From DASUGC01 sp035606665 (GTDB lineage: Bacteria; Acidobacteriota; Vicinamibacteria; Vicinamibacterales; SCN-69-37), in the NCBI GenBank assembly GCA_035606665.1, contig DATNEY010000053.1:62001-126000 (forward strand): DNA of 64,000 nt, in the 5' to 3' direction. Both the position numbers and the translations under genes were made by a program. Shown here one piece after another: positions 1 through 8,627 of this stretch. Each line of letters opens with the position of its first letter. The first letter of the stretch is position 1. The notes under the pieces were generated by a model. That model had not been told where the DNA came from and made no database searches. It saw only the letters and a program-made list of their open reading frames with translations.

Positions 1-2198
1 CCCGCGAGTTGATGCGCGCGTCCGTCGACGGTGACTCGGCGTCAGCAGTGATTGCAACAAAGGGTGGATCGGTACTCGCGGCCACCCTTCACGTCCTCGG
101 TTCATTTGCCGCCGCGCCGGGTCAGTCCACTTACGCTGGTGTCTTCGATTTGCCTTCGGCCGTTTCGTCGGTCCTCTGTTTTCCGGCAACGTCCCGTTCG
201 CTTCGCGTCGAGGCGAGGGTCACCGCATCAAAGGCGTCCCGCGAACGTTTGTCGGCTGATCTCCGTGTCACCGACCAGGAGGGCCGGGTCGTGGTGAAGT
301 TCGAGGGCTACGAGTATCGGCGGCACTCCGGACCTGCGCTCTCGTTGCCACAGGATCCCCGATCCTGGCTCTACGGAATCGAGTGGCGGCGACAGGAAAG
401 CGTTCCGCCACCCGGCGACGGTCCGCGGGCGCAAGTCTCCGCTCAGTGGATCGTGCTCCATGACGGAAGTGCCACCGCCGACGCCCTCTGCCGGTTGGCC
501 GCCGCTGCCGGCGTCGAGTGCACGTCCGTTTTTCCAGGCGAACTCTTTCAGGCGCTGGGGCCTGGGCGCTTTGAGGTGCGGCCAGGCGGCGCGGCCGATT
601 GGCGCGAGCTGTTTCGCGCGGTCGTCCGCGACGGCCGGCCGCCATGCACCGCCGTGCTGCACCTGTGGACCGCTGACAGCGGCATCGAAGAGGACTGCTC
701 ACTCTCCCGGGTCAAAGAGGTTCAGCAGCGAGGCTGCGTTAGTGCGCTGGCGCTGATCAAGGAGCTTGCGGCGACGGGGTTCGATCCGCCGATTCGTCTC
801 TGGCTTGTGACGCGCGGCGCCCAACCGATCCAACCGGGAGCGACGGCCAATCCGCTGCAGGCGCCGTTGTGGGGTTTCGGCCGAAGCCTGTCGATCGAAT
901 GGCCTGAAAACTGGGGCGGCTTGATCGATATTGACTCCCTCGACCGGTCCGAGGATGCCGCGCGTGCTGTCTGCGCGGAAGTACTTTCAGGAGATCCCGA
1001 GAATCAGGTCGCGTATGCCAATGGCCAACGCCATGTGCCCCGTCTGGCGCACCTGCACCTGCCAGATCGATCCGGCGACCCGCCGATCTGGCGTCCCGAC
1101 GGTACGTATCTGCTGACCGGGGCGTTCGGACGGATCGGACCGTCGATTGCCCGCTGGCTGGTGGCGCAGGGCGCACGTCGCATCGTGCTGGCCGGCCGCA
1201 CGCGGCTGCCGCCCAGGCACCTCTGGCCCGACGTCGAAGAGAACACGCCGATCGGCCGCCGCATAGGCGTCGTCCGCGATCTGGAGGCGCGAGGTGCGGT
1301 CGTCGAGACGCCGGCCGTGGACGTCGGTGACGAGCTCGAGATAGCCGCCGTGCTGGACCGCGTTCGGGATCGGTTTCCGCCGATACGGGGCGTCTTTCAC
1401 GCTGCCGGAATCTTCGAGCTGCGCACCATCGATGAGTTGACGACGGACCGGATGGAGGAGATTCTCCGGGCGAAGGTCGAGGGCGCATGGCTGCTGCACC
1501 GGCTCCTTGCCGGGACGGAGCTCGACCATTTCGTCCTGTTCTCGTCGTTTTCCTCCGTGCTGACGCTGCCATTCGTCACGCACTATGCCGCGGCGAATGC
1601 GTTCCTCGATGCGCTCGTCCACTATCGGCGCGCCCGCGGGCTTCCCGGATCGACGATCAACTGGGGTCTCTGGGGCGAGGCGGGCGCCCGGTCGCATCCG
1701 ATGCTGCCGGCGCTCGAGACGCTGTCGCCAACGGAAGCGCTCGACGCTCTCCGCGCGATTCTGACCGCCGGTCTACCGCAGGTCAGCGTCGCCCGGATCG
1801 ACTGGACGCGAGACCTCGATCCGCGGGTCTGGAAGATTCCATTCTTCGCTGAGCTCCGATTGGAAGCAGATCGGCACCGAGCGGCGGCATCAGCCGGCGT
1901 CCCGGTGCGTTCGACCCTCAAGGCCGCGGCGCTTGTCTCCGCGGACGCCGCGCGTCTGCCGATGATCACGCAGTTCATGCAGACAGAGATCGCGAAGGCA
2001 CTCGGCGTCGACGCGATTGCGCCCGACCAGGCCTTGACGCACTGGTCGATCGACTCGCTCATTGCCATCGAGTTGAAACGCCAGTTCGAGCGCGAGCTGG
2101 ACGTGACGTTCCCGGCGGTGGCCTTTGTATCCGGTCCGACGATCAATCAGTTGGCTGCTTATGTGCTCCAAGCCTGGAACACCGGCGAGGCGCACTGA
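1..2198 (+). CDS. Type I modular polyketide synthase, C-terminal end (DH end, KR, ACP); 5' partial
   Basis: The frame is open to the window edge, so this is the end of a larger protein; the first in-window start-like codon (TTG at 9) is internal. The first ~115 residues look like the end of a dehydratase domain. A structural half of the ketoreductase follows, beginning near WLYGIEWRR. The catalytic KR half starts at about residue 365 with TGAFGRIG. KR catalytic residues are present: Lys in LRAKVEG, Ser in FSSFSS (~512), Tyr and Asn in HYAAAN (~526-530). The carrier domain carries its phosphopantetheine Ser at residue 683 (numbered from base 9) in WSIDSLIAIEL. No thioesterase, condensation or docking domain follows the ACP, so release or transfer must involve another protein. 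The B-type KR motif LDD is replaced by FEL and no A-type Trp is seen, so I do not assign alcohol stereochemistry. Confidence 0.93.
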   Translation, partial: RELMRASVDGDSASAVIATKGGSVLAATLHVLGSFAAAPGQSTYAGVFDLPSAVSSVLCFPATSRSLRVEARVTASKASRERLSADLRVTDQEGRVVVKFEGYEYRRHSGPALSLPQDPRSWLYGIEWRRQESVPPPGDGPRAQVSAQWIVLHDGSATADALCRLAAAAGVECTSVFPGELFQALGPGRFEVRPGGAADWRELFRAVVRDGRPPCTAVLHLWTADSGIEEDCSLSRVKEVQQRGCVSALALIKELAATGFDPPIRLWLVTRGAQPIQPGATANPLQAPLWGFGRSLSIEWPENWGGLIDIDSLDRSEDAARAVCAEVLSGDPENQVAYANGQRHVPRLAHLHLPDRSGDPPIWRPDGTYLLTGAFGRIGPSIARWLVAQGARRIVLAGRTRLPPRHLWPDVEENTPIGRRIGVVRDLEARGAVVETPAVDVGDELEIAAVLDRVRDRFPPIRGVFHAAGIFELRTIDELTTDRMEEILRAKVEGAWLLHRLLAGTELDHFVLFSSFSSVLTLPFVTHYAAANAFLDALVHYRRARGLPGSTINWGLWGEAGARSHPMLPALETLSPTEALDALRAILTAGLPQVSVARIDWTRDLDPRVWKIPFFAELRLEADRHRAAASAGVPVRSTLKAAALVSADAARLPMITQFMQTEIAKALGVDAIAPDQALTHWSIDSLIAIELKRQFERELDVTFPAVAFVSGPTINQLAAYVLQAWNTGEAH

Positions 2199-3026
2199 AT
2201 GAACATGACCGCTCCAGACGCGACCGCGTTCCTGGCCGACTGGCGGATCGACTTCGACGAACTCCGGGCCTTCGTGCGGCCGATTCACGATGGCGAGACG
2301 CTGCTGCTCGTCGGCTCGATCGCCGACGGACTCGCCAACGAGTTGTCGGACATCGATCTCCTCCTGCTGGGTTCAGGCAGCCTCGAGCGCCGTGACGCGG
2401 TGGTGGACGTCAATTGCGAGTACGCCACTACGGTGATGAAGGGACACGAGGTCCACGTCGAGTGCTGGCACCCTGACGTCATCGATCGACTCGTGGCGCG
2501 GATGACGGCCGCGCTTGACTCGTTCGATGACACCGGACGATTCGAGCCTGACCAGTCCCTCGACGACGATCGGCTCTGCCTGCTGTCGCGGATTCGCAAC
2601 GGCGTTGTCGTCGCGGGCGCCGATGCGGCGGCCGGCTGGCGAGGGCGATGTCAGTCTCACCGCCTGCCTCTCTATCTCCGTCAGCACTGGCTTCACGGAT
2701 TCCGCACCCTGCGGTCGAAGGCTCTGGCCGAAGGCCGGTATGGCCATCCTGGCTCCGCACAACAGCAGTTTCGAGGTGCGTCCGTCTGTCTGGTTGGCGC
2801 GCTGCTATGTACGATCGGAGAAACCAACACCTATAGCAAGTGGCGGCCGCGGTTGCTGCAGCGGCATCGCGACACGATCGGCGCCGAAACCACCGATGTG
2901 ATGCTACGGTCACTGTTTGCGCCGCGGATGACGGCGTCTGAGATGGCCACTGCGTTCGGCCTCCTCGATCAAATCGAACACGACGTCGTGAGCGCCGCCC
3001 GTCTCAGTGGGCTTACGTCGCCCTAA
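2199..3026 (+). CDS. Nucleotidyltransferase-fold protein coupled to the PKS gene
   Basis: A 275-residue protein whose ATG directly follows the PKS stop (TGAATG), so the two are probably translationally coupled. A second ATG lies two codons in. Residues 37-56 carry the pattern of the DNA polymerase beta / minimal nucleotidyltransferase superfamily: Gly39-Ser40, then Asp51 and Asp53 in ELSDIDLLLL. Glu88 in VHVECW could be the third acidic ligand. The rest is helical and resembles the four-helix accessory part of aminoglycoside or kanamycin nucleotidyltransferases only loosely. The position suggests tailoring, self-resistance or regulation tied to the polyketide, but the substrate cannot be read from the sequence. 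It could also be a substrate-binding protein with little activity. Confidence 0.75.
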   Translation: MNMTAPDATAFLADWRIDFDELRAFVRPIHDGETLLLVGSIADGLANELSDIDLLLLGSGSLERRDAVVDVNCEYATTVMKGHEVHVECWHPDVIDRLVARMTAALDSFDDTGRFEPDQSLDDDRLCLLSRIRNGVVVAGADAAAGWRGRCQSHRLPLYLRQHWLHGFRTLRSKALAEGRYGHPGSAQQQFRGASVCLVGALLCTIGETNTYSKWRPRLLQRHRDTIGAETTDVMLRSLFAPRMTASEMATAFGLLDQIEHDVVSAARLSGLTSP

Positions 3027-3073
3027 CTAGAAGGAAGTCGCCGCCAGGGTGACGGCGAGCTTCGGTAGGCGTC

Positions 3074-3092
3074 GCGGCGCGTCCCGCGCCGC
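3074..3092. terminator. GC hairpin after the PKS/nucleotidyltransferase pair
   Basis: GCGGCGCG and CGCGCCGC form a perfect 8-bp stem around a 3-base loop, 48 bases after the stop at 3026. There is no clear T-run, so intrinsic termination is plausible but unproven. The remainder of the 3027-3143 gap shows nothing recognisable. Confidence 0.45.
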
Positions 3093-3143
3093 CTCGGGGC
3101 TGGTTCGAGAAGGAATCTCGGCTCAGGACCCCTCTAAGGCTTC

Positions 3144-4322
3144 ATGTCATCGAAAAGGCTGAAGGCCATGCTGTCGCTCGCCATTCTTGCCAGCACGATC
3201 GTTGCAGTGTCGGCGCAGGCGCCGGCGCCTGCGCAGGTCGGTCTGGGGTTAGATGCGGCTATCGCAGTCATCGACAAGACTATCGCGTCGAACTTCGCGA
3301 AGGACGGTATCGGCGGCCTGTCCATTGGCGTCGTTTCGGGGAAGCAGCTGATCTGGTCGAAGCATTACGGCTATGCCGAGGCGGAGACGAAGCGCGTCGC
3401 CGACAACGACACGGCGTATCGCGTCGGCTCGATCACCAAGCAATTCACGGCGCTGGCGCTGTTACAGCTGGTCGAAAAAGGTCAGATGCGGCTGAGCGAT
3501 CCGCTGGAGAAGTACGTGCCGGAAGTGAAGCAGGTGAAATCTCCGCCGGCAGGCGCGCCGCCCGTCACGATCCTCCAGGTGGCCATGATGACGTCGGGCT
3601 TGGCGCGGGAGCCGGAATGCGACCATCCCAACGATGGCAGCAGCGCGGAATGGCAGAAAATCGTGCTGCGGTGCCTGCCGCAGACGAAATACGTCACCGA
3701 GCCAGCAGGTACGACGTACCGGTATTCAAACATCGGATACGCGACGTTGGGGCTCGCCATCGAGCGCGCGGGCCGGCAGCCCTACATTGATCAAGTGCGG
3801 GACCGCATCCTTGTGCCGCTCGGCATGTCGCGCTCGGCGATGGGGGATGCCTCGCCGGCCGTGCGCGTGAATCTGGCGCACGGCTATCAACTCGACGAGA
3901 AGAGCGGAAAGGTGAGCCGTGAGGACCCCGATCGCGGACTCGACGGCCGCGGGTATCGCGTGCCCAATGGCGGGTTGTTCAGCACGGTCAACGATCTCGC
4001 GAAGTTCGCCTCATGGGAGCTGGGCGATGGCCCGTCGGGCATCTTGAACAGGGACACCCAGGAGGCGAATTACTCGCGCGCGGTGTTCTACATACCCGAG
4101 ATGTACGCCGGCTATGGCGTGGGTTTTCAAGTCCGATGGCTCGGTCCCGTGCTGATGATTGGCCACGGTGGCTCAACCGACGGCTACCATTCCGCGGTGT
4201 ACGTGAATCGCCCCACCCATTTGGGCGTGATCGTGCTGCGTAACTGCGATAGCTGTCCGGTGGATGCCGGTGCGGTCGCCGCCAACGCACTCGTGGCACT
4301 CGCGACGGCCAAAAGCAAGTAA
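3144..4322 (+). CDS. Secreted serine hydrolase, beta-lactamase / peptidase S12 family
   Basis: 392 residues with an N-terminal signal peptide (hydrophobic stretch ~8-24, likely cut after VSAQA). The class C beta-lactamase/DD-peptidase active site is complete: Ser96-x-x-Lys99 in GSITKQ, Tyr194-Ser-Asn196 in YRYSN, and His341-Gly-Gly in GHGGSTDGY. The family includes DD-carboxypeptidases, esterases and transacylases acting in the periplasm or outside the cell; the substrate is not evident. It is 117 bases downstream of the PKS genes on the same strand. A role in polyketide processing, like the S12-type acyltransferase LovD, can be imagined, but the signal peptide argues against contact with a cytosolic ACP. 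Confidence 0.9.
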   Translation: MSSKRLKAMLSLAILASTIVAVSAQAPAPAQVGLGLDAAIAVIDKTIASNFAKDGIGGLSIGVVSGKQLIWSKHYGYAEAETKRVADNDTAYRVGSITKQFTALALLQLVEKGQMRLSDPLEKYVPEVKQVKSPPAGAPPVTILQVAMMTSGLAREPECDHPNDGSSAEWQKIVLRCLPQTKYVTEPAGTTYRYSNIGYATLGLAIERAGRQPYIDQVRDRILVPLGMSRSAMGDASPAVRVNLAHGYQLDEKSGKVSREDPDRGLDGRGYRVPNGGLFSTVNDLAKFASWELGDGPSGILNRDTQEANYSRAVFYIPEMYAGYGVGFQVRWLGPVLMIGHGGSTDGYHSAVYVNRPTHLGVIVLRNCDSCPVDAGAVAANALVALATAKSK

Positions 4323-4341
4323 GACGACTCGCGAGGTCCTT

Positions 4342-5841
4342 TTATTTTCGATTGCGAATCGAATAGAGCCGGTGCTGCGTCCGGATCACGAGCCGGTCGC
4401 CGACGATCGCTGGTGTTGCCATGGAGAAGTCGTCGAGGGAGTTCGTACGCACGAGCCGGTACTCGTTGGCCGCCGCCTCGATGACGTAGGTGTCGCCCTC
4501 CTCGCTCATCACGAAGACGTGACCGTTGTAGGCCCACGGCGAGGCCGTGAACGTCGCCGGCACTGACGCCACGCGCGCTTGATAGATGCGCTCACCGGTT
4601 TCAGGGTTGCGACGCGAGAAGATGCCCTTGTCGTTCAGCACATACAACGCATTCTTGTAGATGACCGGCGTGGGCAGGTACGTGCCGCCGGCAGTCCGGT
4701 CGTACCACGCGACGTGATCACTCTTGGTTTCTGCAGCCGGCAGCGTCATGTCGCCGGAACCGCCGGCTCGGATCGCCACAATCGGCCTGTTGTCGTCGCC
4801 GCCGGCGCCCGAGGTGACAAAGAGGACGTCGTTCCATGCGAAGGGACTCTGAATCGCATAGCCGCCCATACGATTCATCCGCCATAGTTCTTTGCCGTCC
4901 AGGCTGTAGCTGATCGCGACGCCGGGGCCGTGCGTGACGAGTTCCGTGCGCACGCGGTTCTCCCAGACGTACGGCGTCGACCATCCAGTCTTCCTTTCGG
5001 GTTGCACGGTTCGGGGCGTGCGCCAGAGCTCTTTGCCCGTGCGCGTATCGAAGGCCGCGACGAAGCTCTCCTCCTGGTTGTCGTTGAGAACGAACAGGCG
5101 ATCTCTGTACAGCGCGGCGGAGGCGCCCGTGCCCCAGTCACGAGTGGTGGCATGAGGCTTCAGCGGCGTCGTCCACGCCTGCTTCCCCGCGAAGTCGTAC
5201 GCGAACAGCCCGTAGTCGGTCAGATACACGTACACGCGCTCGCCGTCGGTCGTCGGCGTTTCGGACGCGAAGCTGTTCTTGCTGTGGCGTCCGCCCGCGG
5301 GATGGCCCTTGTACATCTCGCGTTCCCACAGTTTTTTTCCGGTCTCGAGGTCGTAGCAGAACAGCATCAGGCTGATGACGAGCTCGTTGGGCATTTCCCG
5401 ATCGCGCTCGTAGAGCTTCGTATTAGCCTCCGCCGCCGAGAGCCCCTGCTTCCGGAGTTCGGCGAGGTATTCGTTGCTGAAGTCGACGCCGAGCGAAGGC
5501 TGCTTCATCGGCTTGTCGCTCGTGGCTGCGGTGAAGAAGATGCGATTCCCCCACACCACAGGCGAGGACCAGCCCACTCCCGGAACGTCCGTGACCCACT
5601 CGACGTTTTCGATCTTCGACCAGCTCACCGGAAGGTTCGGGTTCTCGGCGATCGGATTCGAGCCCGGTCCCCGAAACCTCGGCCAGTTGGCGGCGGGTCC
5701 CGCGGCTGTGCGACCGCTCGAGTCCTGAGCCTGTCCGGCCGTCAACGTGGACTGCACGAGTGCCGGGGCGACGAGCGGCGCCGCGGCGAGCGTCGCGAGT
5801 GCTATCAAGACCCTGCTGCGATGTCGCATGTGACGAATCAT
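4342..5841 (-). CDS. Exported PQQ-type beta-propeller repeat protein
   Basis: 499 residues. The ATG at 5841 overlaps the stop of the upstream oxidoreductase gene (ATGA), which fixes the start and implies coupling; a second in-frame ATG lies at 5829. A signal peptide covers roughly residues 8-37. The mature part begins with NWPRFRGPG and contains repeated blades with aromatic-Gly spacing (SSPVVWGNRIFF, TGKKLWERE, TGKELWRTP), as in PQQ-binding-like or BamB-like eight-blade propellers. Such proteins follow Gfo/Idh genes in Acidobacteria and Planctomycetes. I cannot tell whether it binds PQQ and acts as a dehydrogenase or is only a scaffold; no haem motif is present. Confidence 0.88.
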   Translation of the reverse strand: MIRHMRHRSRVLIALATLAAAPLVAPALVQSTLTAGQAQDSSGRTAAGPAANWPRFRGPGSNPIAENPNLPVSWSKIENVEWVTDVPGVGWSSPVVWGNRIFFTAATSDKPMKQPSLGVDFSNEYLAELRKQGLSAAEANTKLYERDREMPNELVISLMLFCYDLETGKKLWEREMYKGHPAGGRHSKNSFASETPTTDGERVYVYLTDYGLFAYDFAGKQAWTTPLKPHATTRDWGTGASAALYRDRLFVLNDNQEESFVAAFDTRTGKELWRTPRTVQPERKTGWSTPYVWENRVRTELVTHGPGVAISYSLDGKELWRMNRMGGYAIQSPFAWNDVLFVTSGAGGDDNRPIVAIRAGGSGDMTLPAAETKSDHVAWYDRTAGGTYLPTPVIYKNALYVLNDKGIFSRRNPETGERIYQARVASVPATFTASPWAYNGHVFVMSEEGDTYVIEAAANEYRLVRTNSLDDFSMATPAIVGDRLVIRTQHRLYSIRNRK

Positions 5842-6854
5842 AGCCACGATCGGCTCCTCTCGTACGCCTCCTCGACAATGCGCAGTGTTTCGAGATTGTC
5901 CTCGGGCGAGGTTTCGAATGCGCCTCCGTCGGACAGGCGATCGACAAAGTGCGAGATGGCGCCCGCGTACGAAGCCTTGTAGTTGGCCGGGAGATCCAGA
6001 ACGAGCTCCTCTTCGATGTCCCCGCGCAGCGACAGGCGGTTCAGTTCCAGCGTGATCATCCCTCGCGTACCGGTGATCTCGAGTCGATCGAACTGGTCCG
6101 GCGGATATCCAGGCGCCATGAAGTCGCCGACGACGGAGACGGGCGCGCCGGCATCCGTTGTCAGCGACAGATCCACACGATCCTCGCCCCGGGTGGCCGG
6201 GCAACGCTTCTTGAGCACGGCGTCTCGGAGCTTGAAGGGCCCGAGCAAAAACCGCAGCGTGTCCACGTGGTGAATGAGGACCTCCATCAAGAGGAAGCGC
6301 TCGAGAGTCCGAAACATGGGCTGGCGCACGATCGCGGGGAGTTGTTTGCGCTCGTCGGGCAGAAGGCCTGACGTGAGGATCGACATCGTGACCGCGCGAA
6401 CGTCGCCCAGGTGGCCGCGCCGCAGCCACTCGTGAATGCGCCTGTAATGCGGCCGAAATCTCCAGTTTTCATGCACCATCAGCCGGACAAGCCCTTCAAC
6501 GTCGGCGACGAGGGCCTCGGCTTCGGCGAGCGTGGGCGCTAGCGGCTTCTGACAAAGGATGGCGAGCCCATGGTGCGCCGCCATCCTGCAGATCGGCGCG
6601 TGGGCCTCGCGAGGCGCGGCGATGTCGATCGCATCCAGCTCCTCGCCGGCCAGCATCGCCTCGACCGACGCGTAGACTGAGGGAATTTCGTAGGCCGCCG
6701 CGCGTGATCGAGCCGCGCTCACGTCCGGGTCAGCGATGGCGACGACGGTTGCGCGCCCGTGAGGCCGATGCCGGAGATGGCTCCACGCGTCCAGGTGATG
6801 CTGCGATACCCAGCCCGCGCCTGCGAGGCCGACGCGGGTCATCGTGCCGCTCAT
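5838..6854 (-). CDS. Gfo/Idh/MocA family sugar dehydrogenase
   Basis: 338 residues from the ATG at 6854 (MSGTMTRVGLAGAGWVSQ). The open frame extends further upstream, but those residues are atypical and run into the divergent dehydratase gene; ATG 6842 is an alternative. The N-terminal Rossmann motif GLAGAGWVSQHH binds NAD(P). The family motif appears as QKPLAP, with Lys in place of the usual EKP, followed by MVHENWRFRP and the C-terminal Gfo/Idh sheet domain. Members oxidise or reduce sugars and inositols. It lies head to head with a sugar-acid dehydratase and overlaps the propeller gene by 4 bases, so it probably performs the first oxidation of a carbohydrate pathway. Confidence 0.9.
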   Translation of the reverse strand: MSGTMTRVGLAGAGWVSQHHLDAWSHLRHRPHGRATVVAIADPDVSAARSRAAAYEIPSVYASVEAMLAGEELDAIDIAAPREAHAPICRMAAHHGLAILCQKPLAPTLAEAEALVADVEGLVRLMVHENWRFRPHYRRIHEWLRRGHLGDVRAVTMSILTSGLLPDERKQLPAIVRQPMFRTLERFLLMEVLIHHVDTLRFLLGPFKLRDAVLKKRCPATRGEDRVDLSLTTDAGAPVSVVGDFMAPGYPPDQFDRLEITGTRGMITLELNRLSLRGDIEEELVLDLPANYKASYAGAISHFVDRLSDGGAFETSPEDNLETLRIVEEAYERSRSWL

Positions 6855-6885
6855 GCGGCGAGTGTGCCATGCTTTCCCCCCAGAA

Positions 6886-8622
6886 ATGAGTCGTAAGGGC
6901 ATTGAGCAGTCATCACGAGACGACGGCCGTGGTTTGTCGCGGCGCCTCACGCGTTACGGCGACGACAAGTTCGCCCGCTTTCTTCGCGAAGCGTTTCTCG
7001 AATCCACGGGCCTGACGCGCTCGTCGTTCGATCGGCCGGTCGTGGGGATCGCGTCAACGGCCAGCGACTTCAATCCCTGCCATGCCACCGCGCCGCAGCT
7101 CGTCGACGCCATTCGCCGCGGCGTCACGATGGCCGGCGGCCTGCCGTTCACCTTCCCGACGATCTCGATCCACGAATCATTCGCGTATCCGAGCAGCCTT
7201 CTGCTCCGCAATCTCCTGGCGATGGACACCGAGGAGATGCTCCGCGCGCTGCCGCTCGATGCGGTTGTGATGGTGGGTGGCTGCGACAAGACGATTCCGG
7301 CGCAAATCATGGGCGCCGTGAGCGCCGGCGTACCCGCGCTCGTTGCGCCTGTAGGTCCCATGCTTGCGGGCTGGAACCGGGGTGAGCGACTGGGTGCGTG
7401 CACGGATTGCCGCAGGCTGTGGGCGGCGCACCGCGCGGGAACGATCGACGCCGCGGCGCTCGATGAAGCGCGCGGTCAACTGATTCCGACGCACGGCACC
7501 TGCATGGTGATGGGTACGGCCAGCACGATGGCGTGCCTGGCTGAAACGCTGGGTTTCGTGCTCCCTGGCGGCAGCACGATTCCCGCGGTCCATGCCGAGC
7601 GCCTGCGCTTCGCGGAAGCCACCGGCCGGCGTGCGGTCGAGATGGCGGAGCCAGGGGCGCCGCCGGCCTCCGAGCTCGTCACGCGCGCCAGTCTGCGAAA
7701 CGCGGTGACCGTACTTCAGTCCCTCGGGGGATCAACCAACGCGGTTGTTCATCTGGCCGCGATGGCCGGCCGGGCGGGCATCGCGCTCGATCTCGACGAA
7801 CTCGATCGCATCGGCCGGGAGACGCCCGTGCTCGTCGATCTCAAGCCGATCGGCACGGGCTTCATGGAGGACTTCCATCGCGCGGGCGCGCTCCCTGCGC
7901 TCATGCGCGTCCTCGGCGCCGCACTGGATTCATCTGTCATCACCGCCACGGGACTCCCCCTCGGTGATGTGCTCTCGGCATGGCCGGACTGGATCGACGA
8001 TCGCGTCATCCGTCGTCTCGACAATCCCGTGGCGCCGGGTGAAGCGCTGGCTATTCTTCGCGGATCGCTCGCACCGGACGGCGCCGTACTCAAGCGCGCG
8101 GCCGCGAGCGGGCCGCTGCTGCAGCACGAAGCGCCTGCGCTTGTGTTCGAAGGCCTCGACGACCTGGCCGCGCGGATCGACGATCCTGCCCTCGAAGTGA
8201 CACCGGATCACGTGCTGGTGCTTCGCGGTGCCGGACCGATCGGCGCAGGCATGCCGGAAGCGGGCTCGATTCCCATTCCCGCGAAGCTCGCGCGCGCGGG
8301 CGTGAAGGACATGGTGCGCATCTCGGATGCGCGCATGAGCGGCACCGCGTACGGTACGGTGATTCTGCACGTCGCGCCGGAGGCTGCCGCCGGCGGACCG
8401 ATCGCGCTCGTGCAGAACGGCGATCGGATCCGCCTCGACACAGCGGCCCGCCGGCTCGATCTGCTGGTCAGCGACTCAGAACTCTCGCGCCGGCGCGCGA
8501 ACTTCCAGCCGCCGCCCGTACCCGACCGTGGATACGCGAGGCTCCACGCCATGCACGTGCTTCAGGCCGATCGCGGCTGCGATTTCGACTTCCTCGTGTC
8601 CCCGAGGATTGGTTCGTCCTGA
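6886..8622 (+). CDS. IlvD/Edd family sugar-acid dehydratase (arabonate/xylonate type)
   Basis: 578 residues from the ATG at 6886; the open frame also allows ATG 6844, which would overlap the divergent dehydrogenase gene. The iron-sulfur cysteines of the family are visible: Cys65 in NPCH, Cys133 in GGCDKT and Cys206 in HGTCMVMGTAS. PFTFPTISIHES and GERLGACTDCRRLW point to the sugar-acid branch (L-arabonate, D-xylonate, related acids) rather than dihydroxy-acid dehydratase, which is encoded separately at 53357-55030. The reaction is loss of water from a sugar acid to a 2-keto-3-deoxy acid. A lactonase-type hydrolase follows after 5 bases. The exact sugar is not determinable. Confidence 0.88.
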   Translation: MSRKGIEQSSRDDGRGLSRRLTRYGDDKFARFLREAFLESTGLTRSSFDRPVVGIASTASDFNPCHATAPQLVDAIRRGVTMAGGLPFTFPTISIHESFAYPSSLLLRNLLAMDTEEMLRALPLDAVVMVGGCDKTIPAQIMGAVSAGVPALVAPVGPMLAGWNRGERLGACTDCRRLWAAHRAGTIDAAALDEARGQLIPTHGTCMVMGTASTMACLAETLGFVLPGGSTIPAVHAERLRFAEATGRRAVEMAEPGAPPASELVTRASLRNAVTVLQSLGGSTNAVVHLAAMAGRAGIALDLDELDRIGRETPVLVDLKPIGTGFMEDFHRAGALPALMRVLGAALDSSVITATGLPLGDVLSAWPDWIDDRVIRRLDNPVAPGEALAILRGSLAPDGAVLKRAAASGPLLQHEAPALVFEGLDDLAARIDDPALEVTPDHVLVLRGAGPIGAGMPEAGSIPIPAKLARAGVKDMVRISDARMSGTAYGTVILHVAPEAAAGGPIALVQNGDRIRLDTAARRLDLLVSDSELSRRRANFQPPPVPDRGYARLHAMHVLQADRGCDFDFLVSPRIGSS

Positions 8623-8627
8623 CCCCA

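Noticed and set aside
3144..4322. The S12 hydrolase as the PKS release enzyme.
   Set aside because: The signal peptide indicates export, whereas ACP-bound chains are in the cytosol.
4930..5982. A 350-codon plus-strand open frame.
   Set aside because: It lies opposite the PQQ-type propeller gene and has no recognisable domain.
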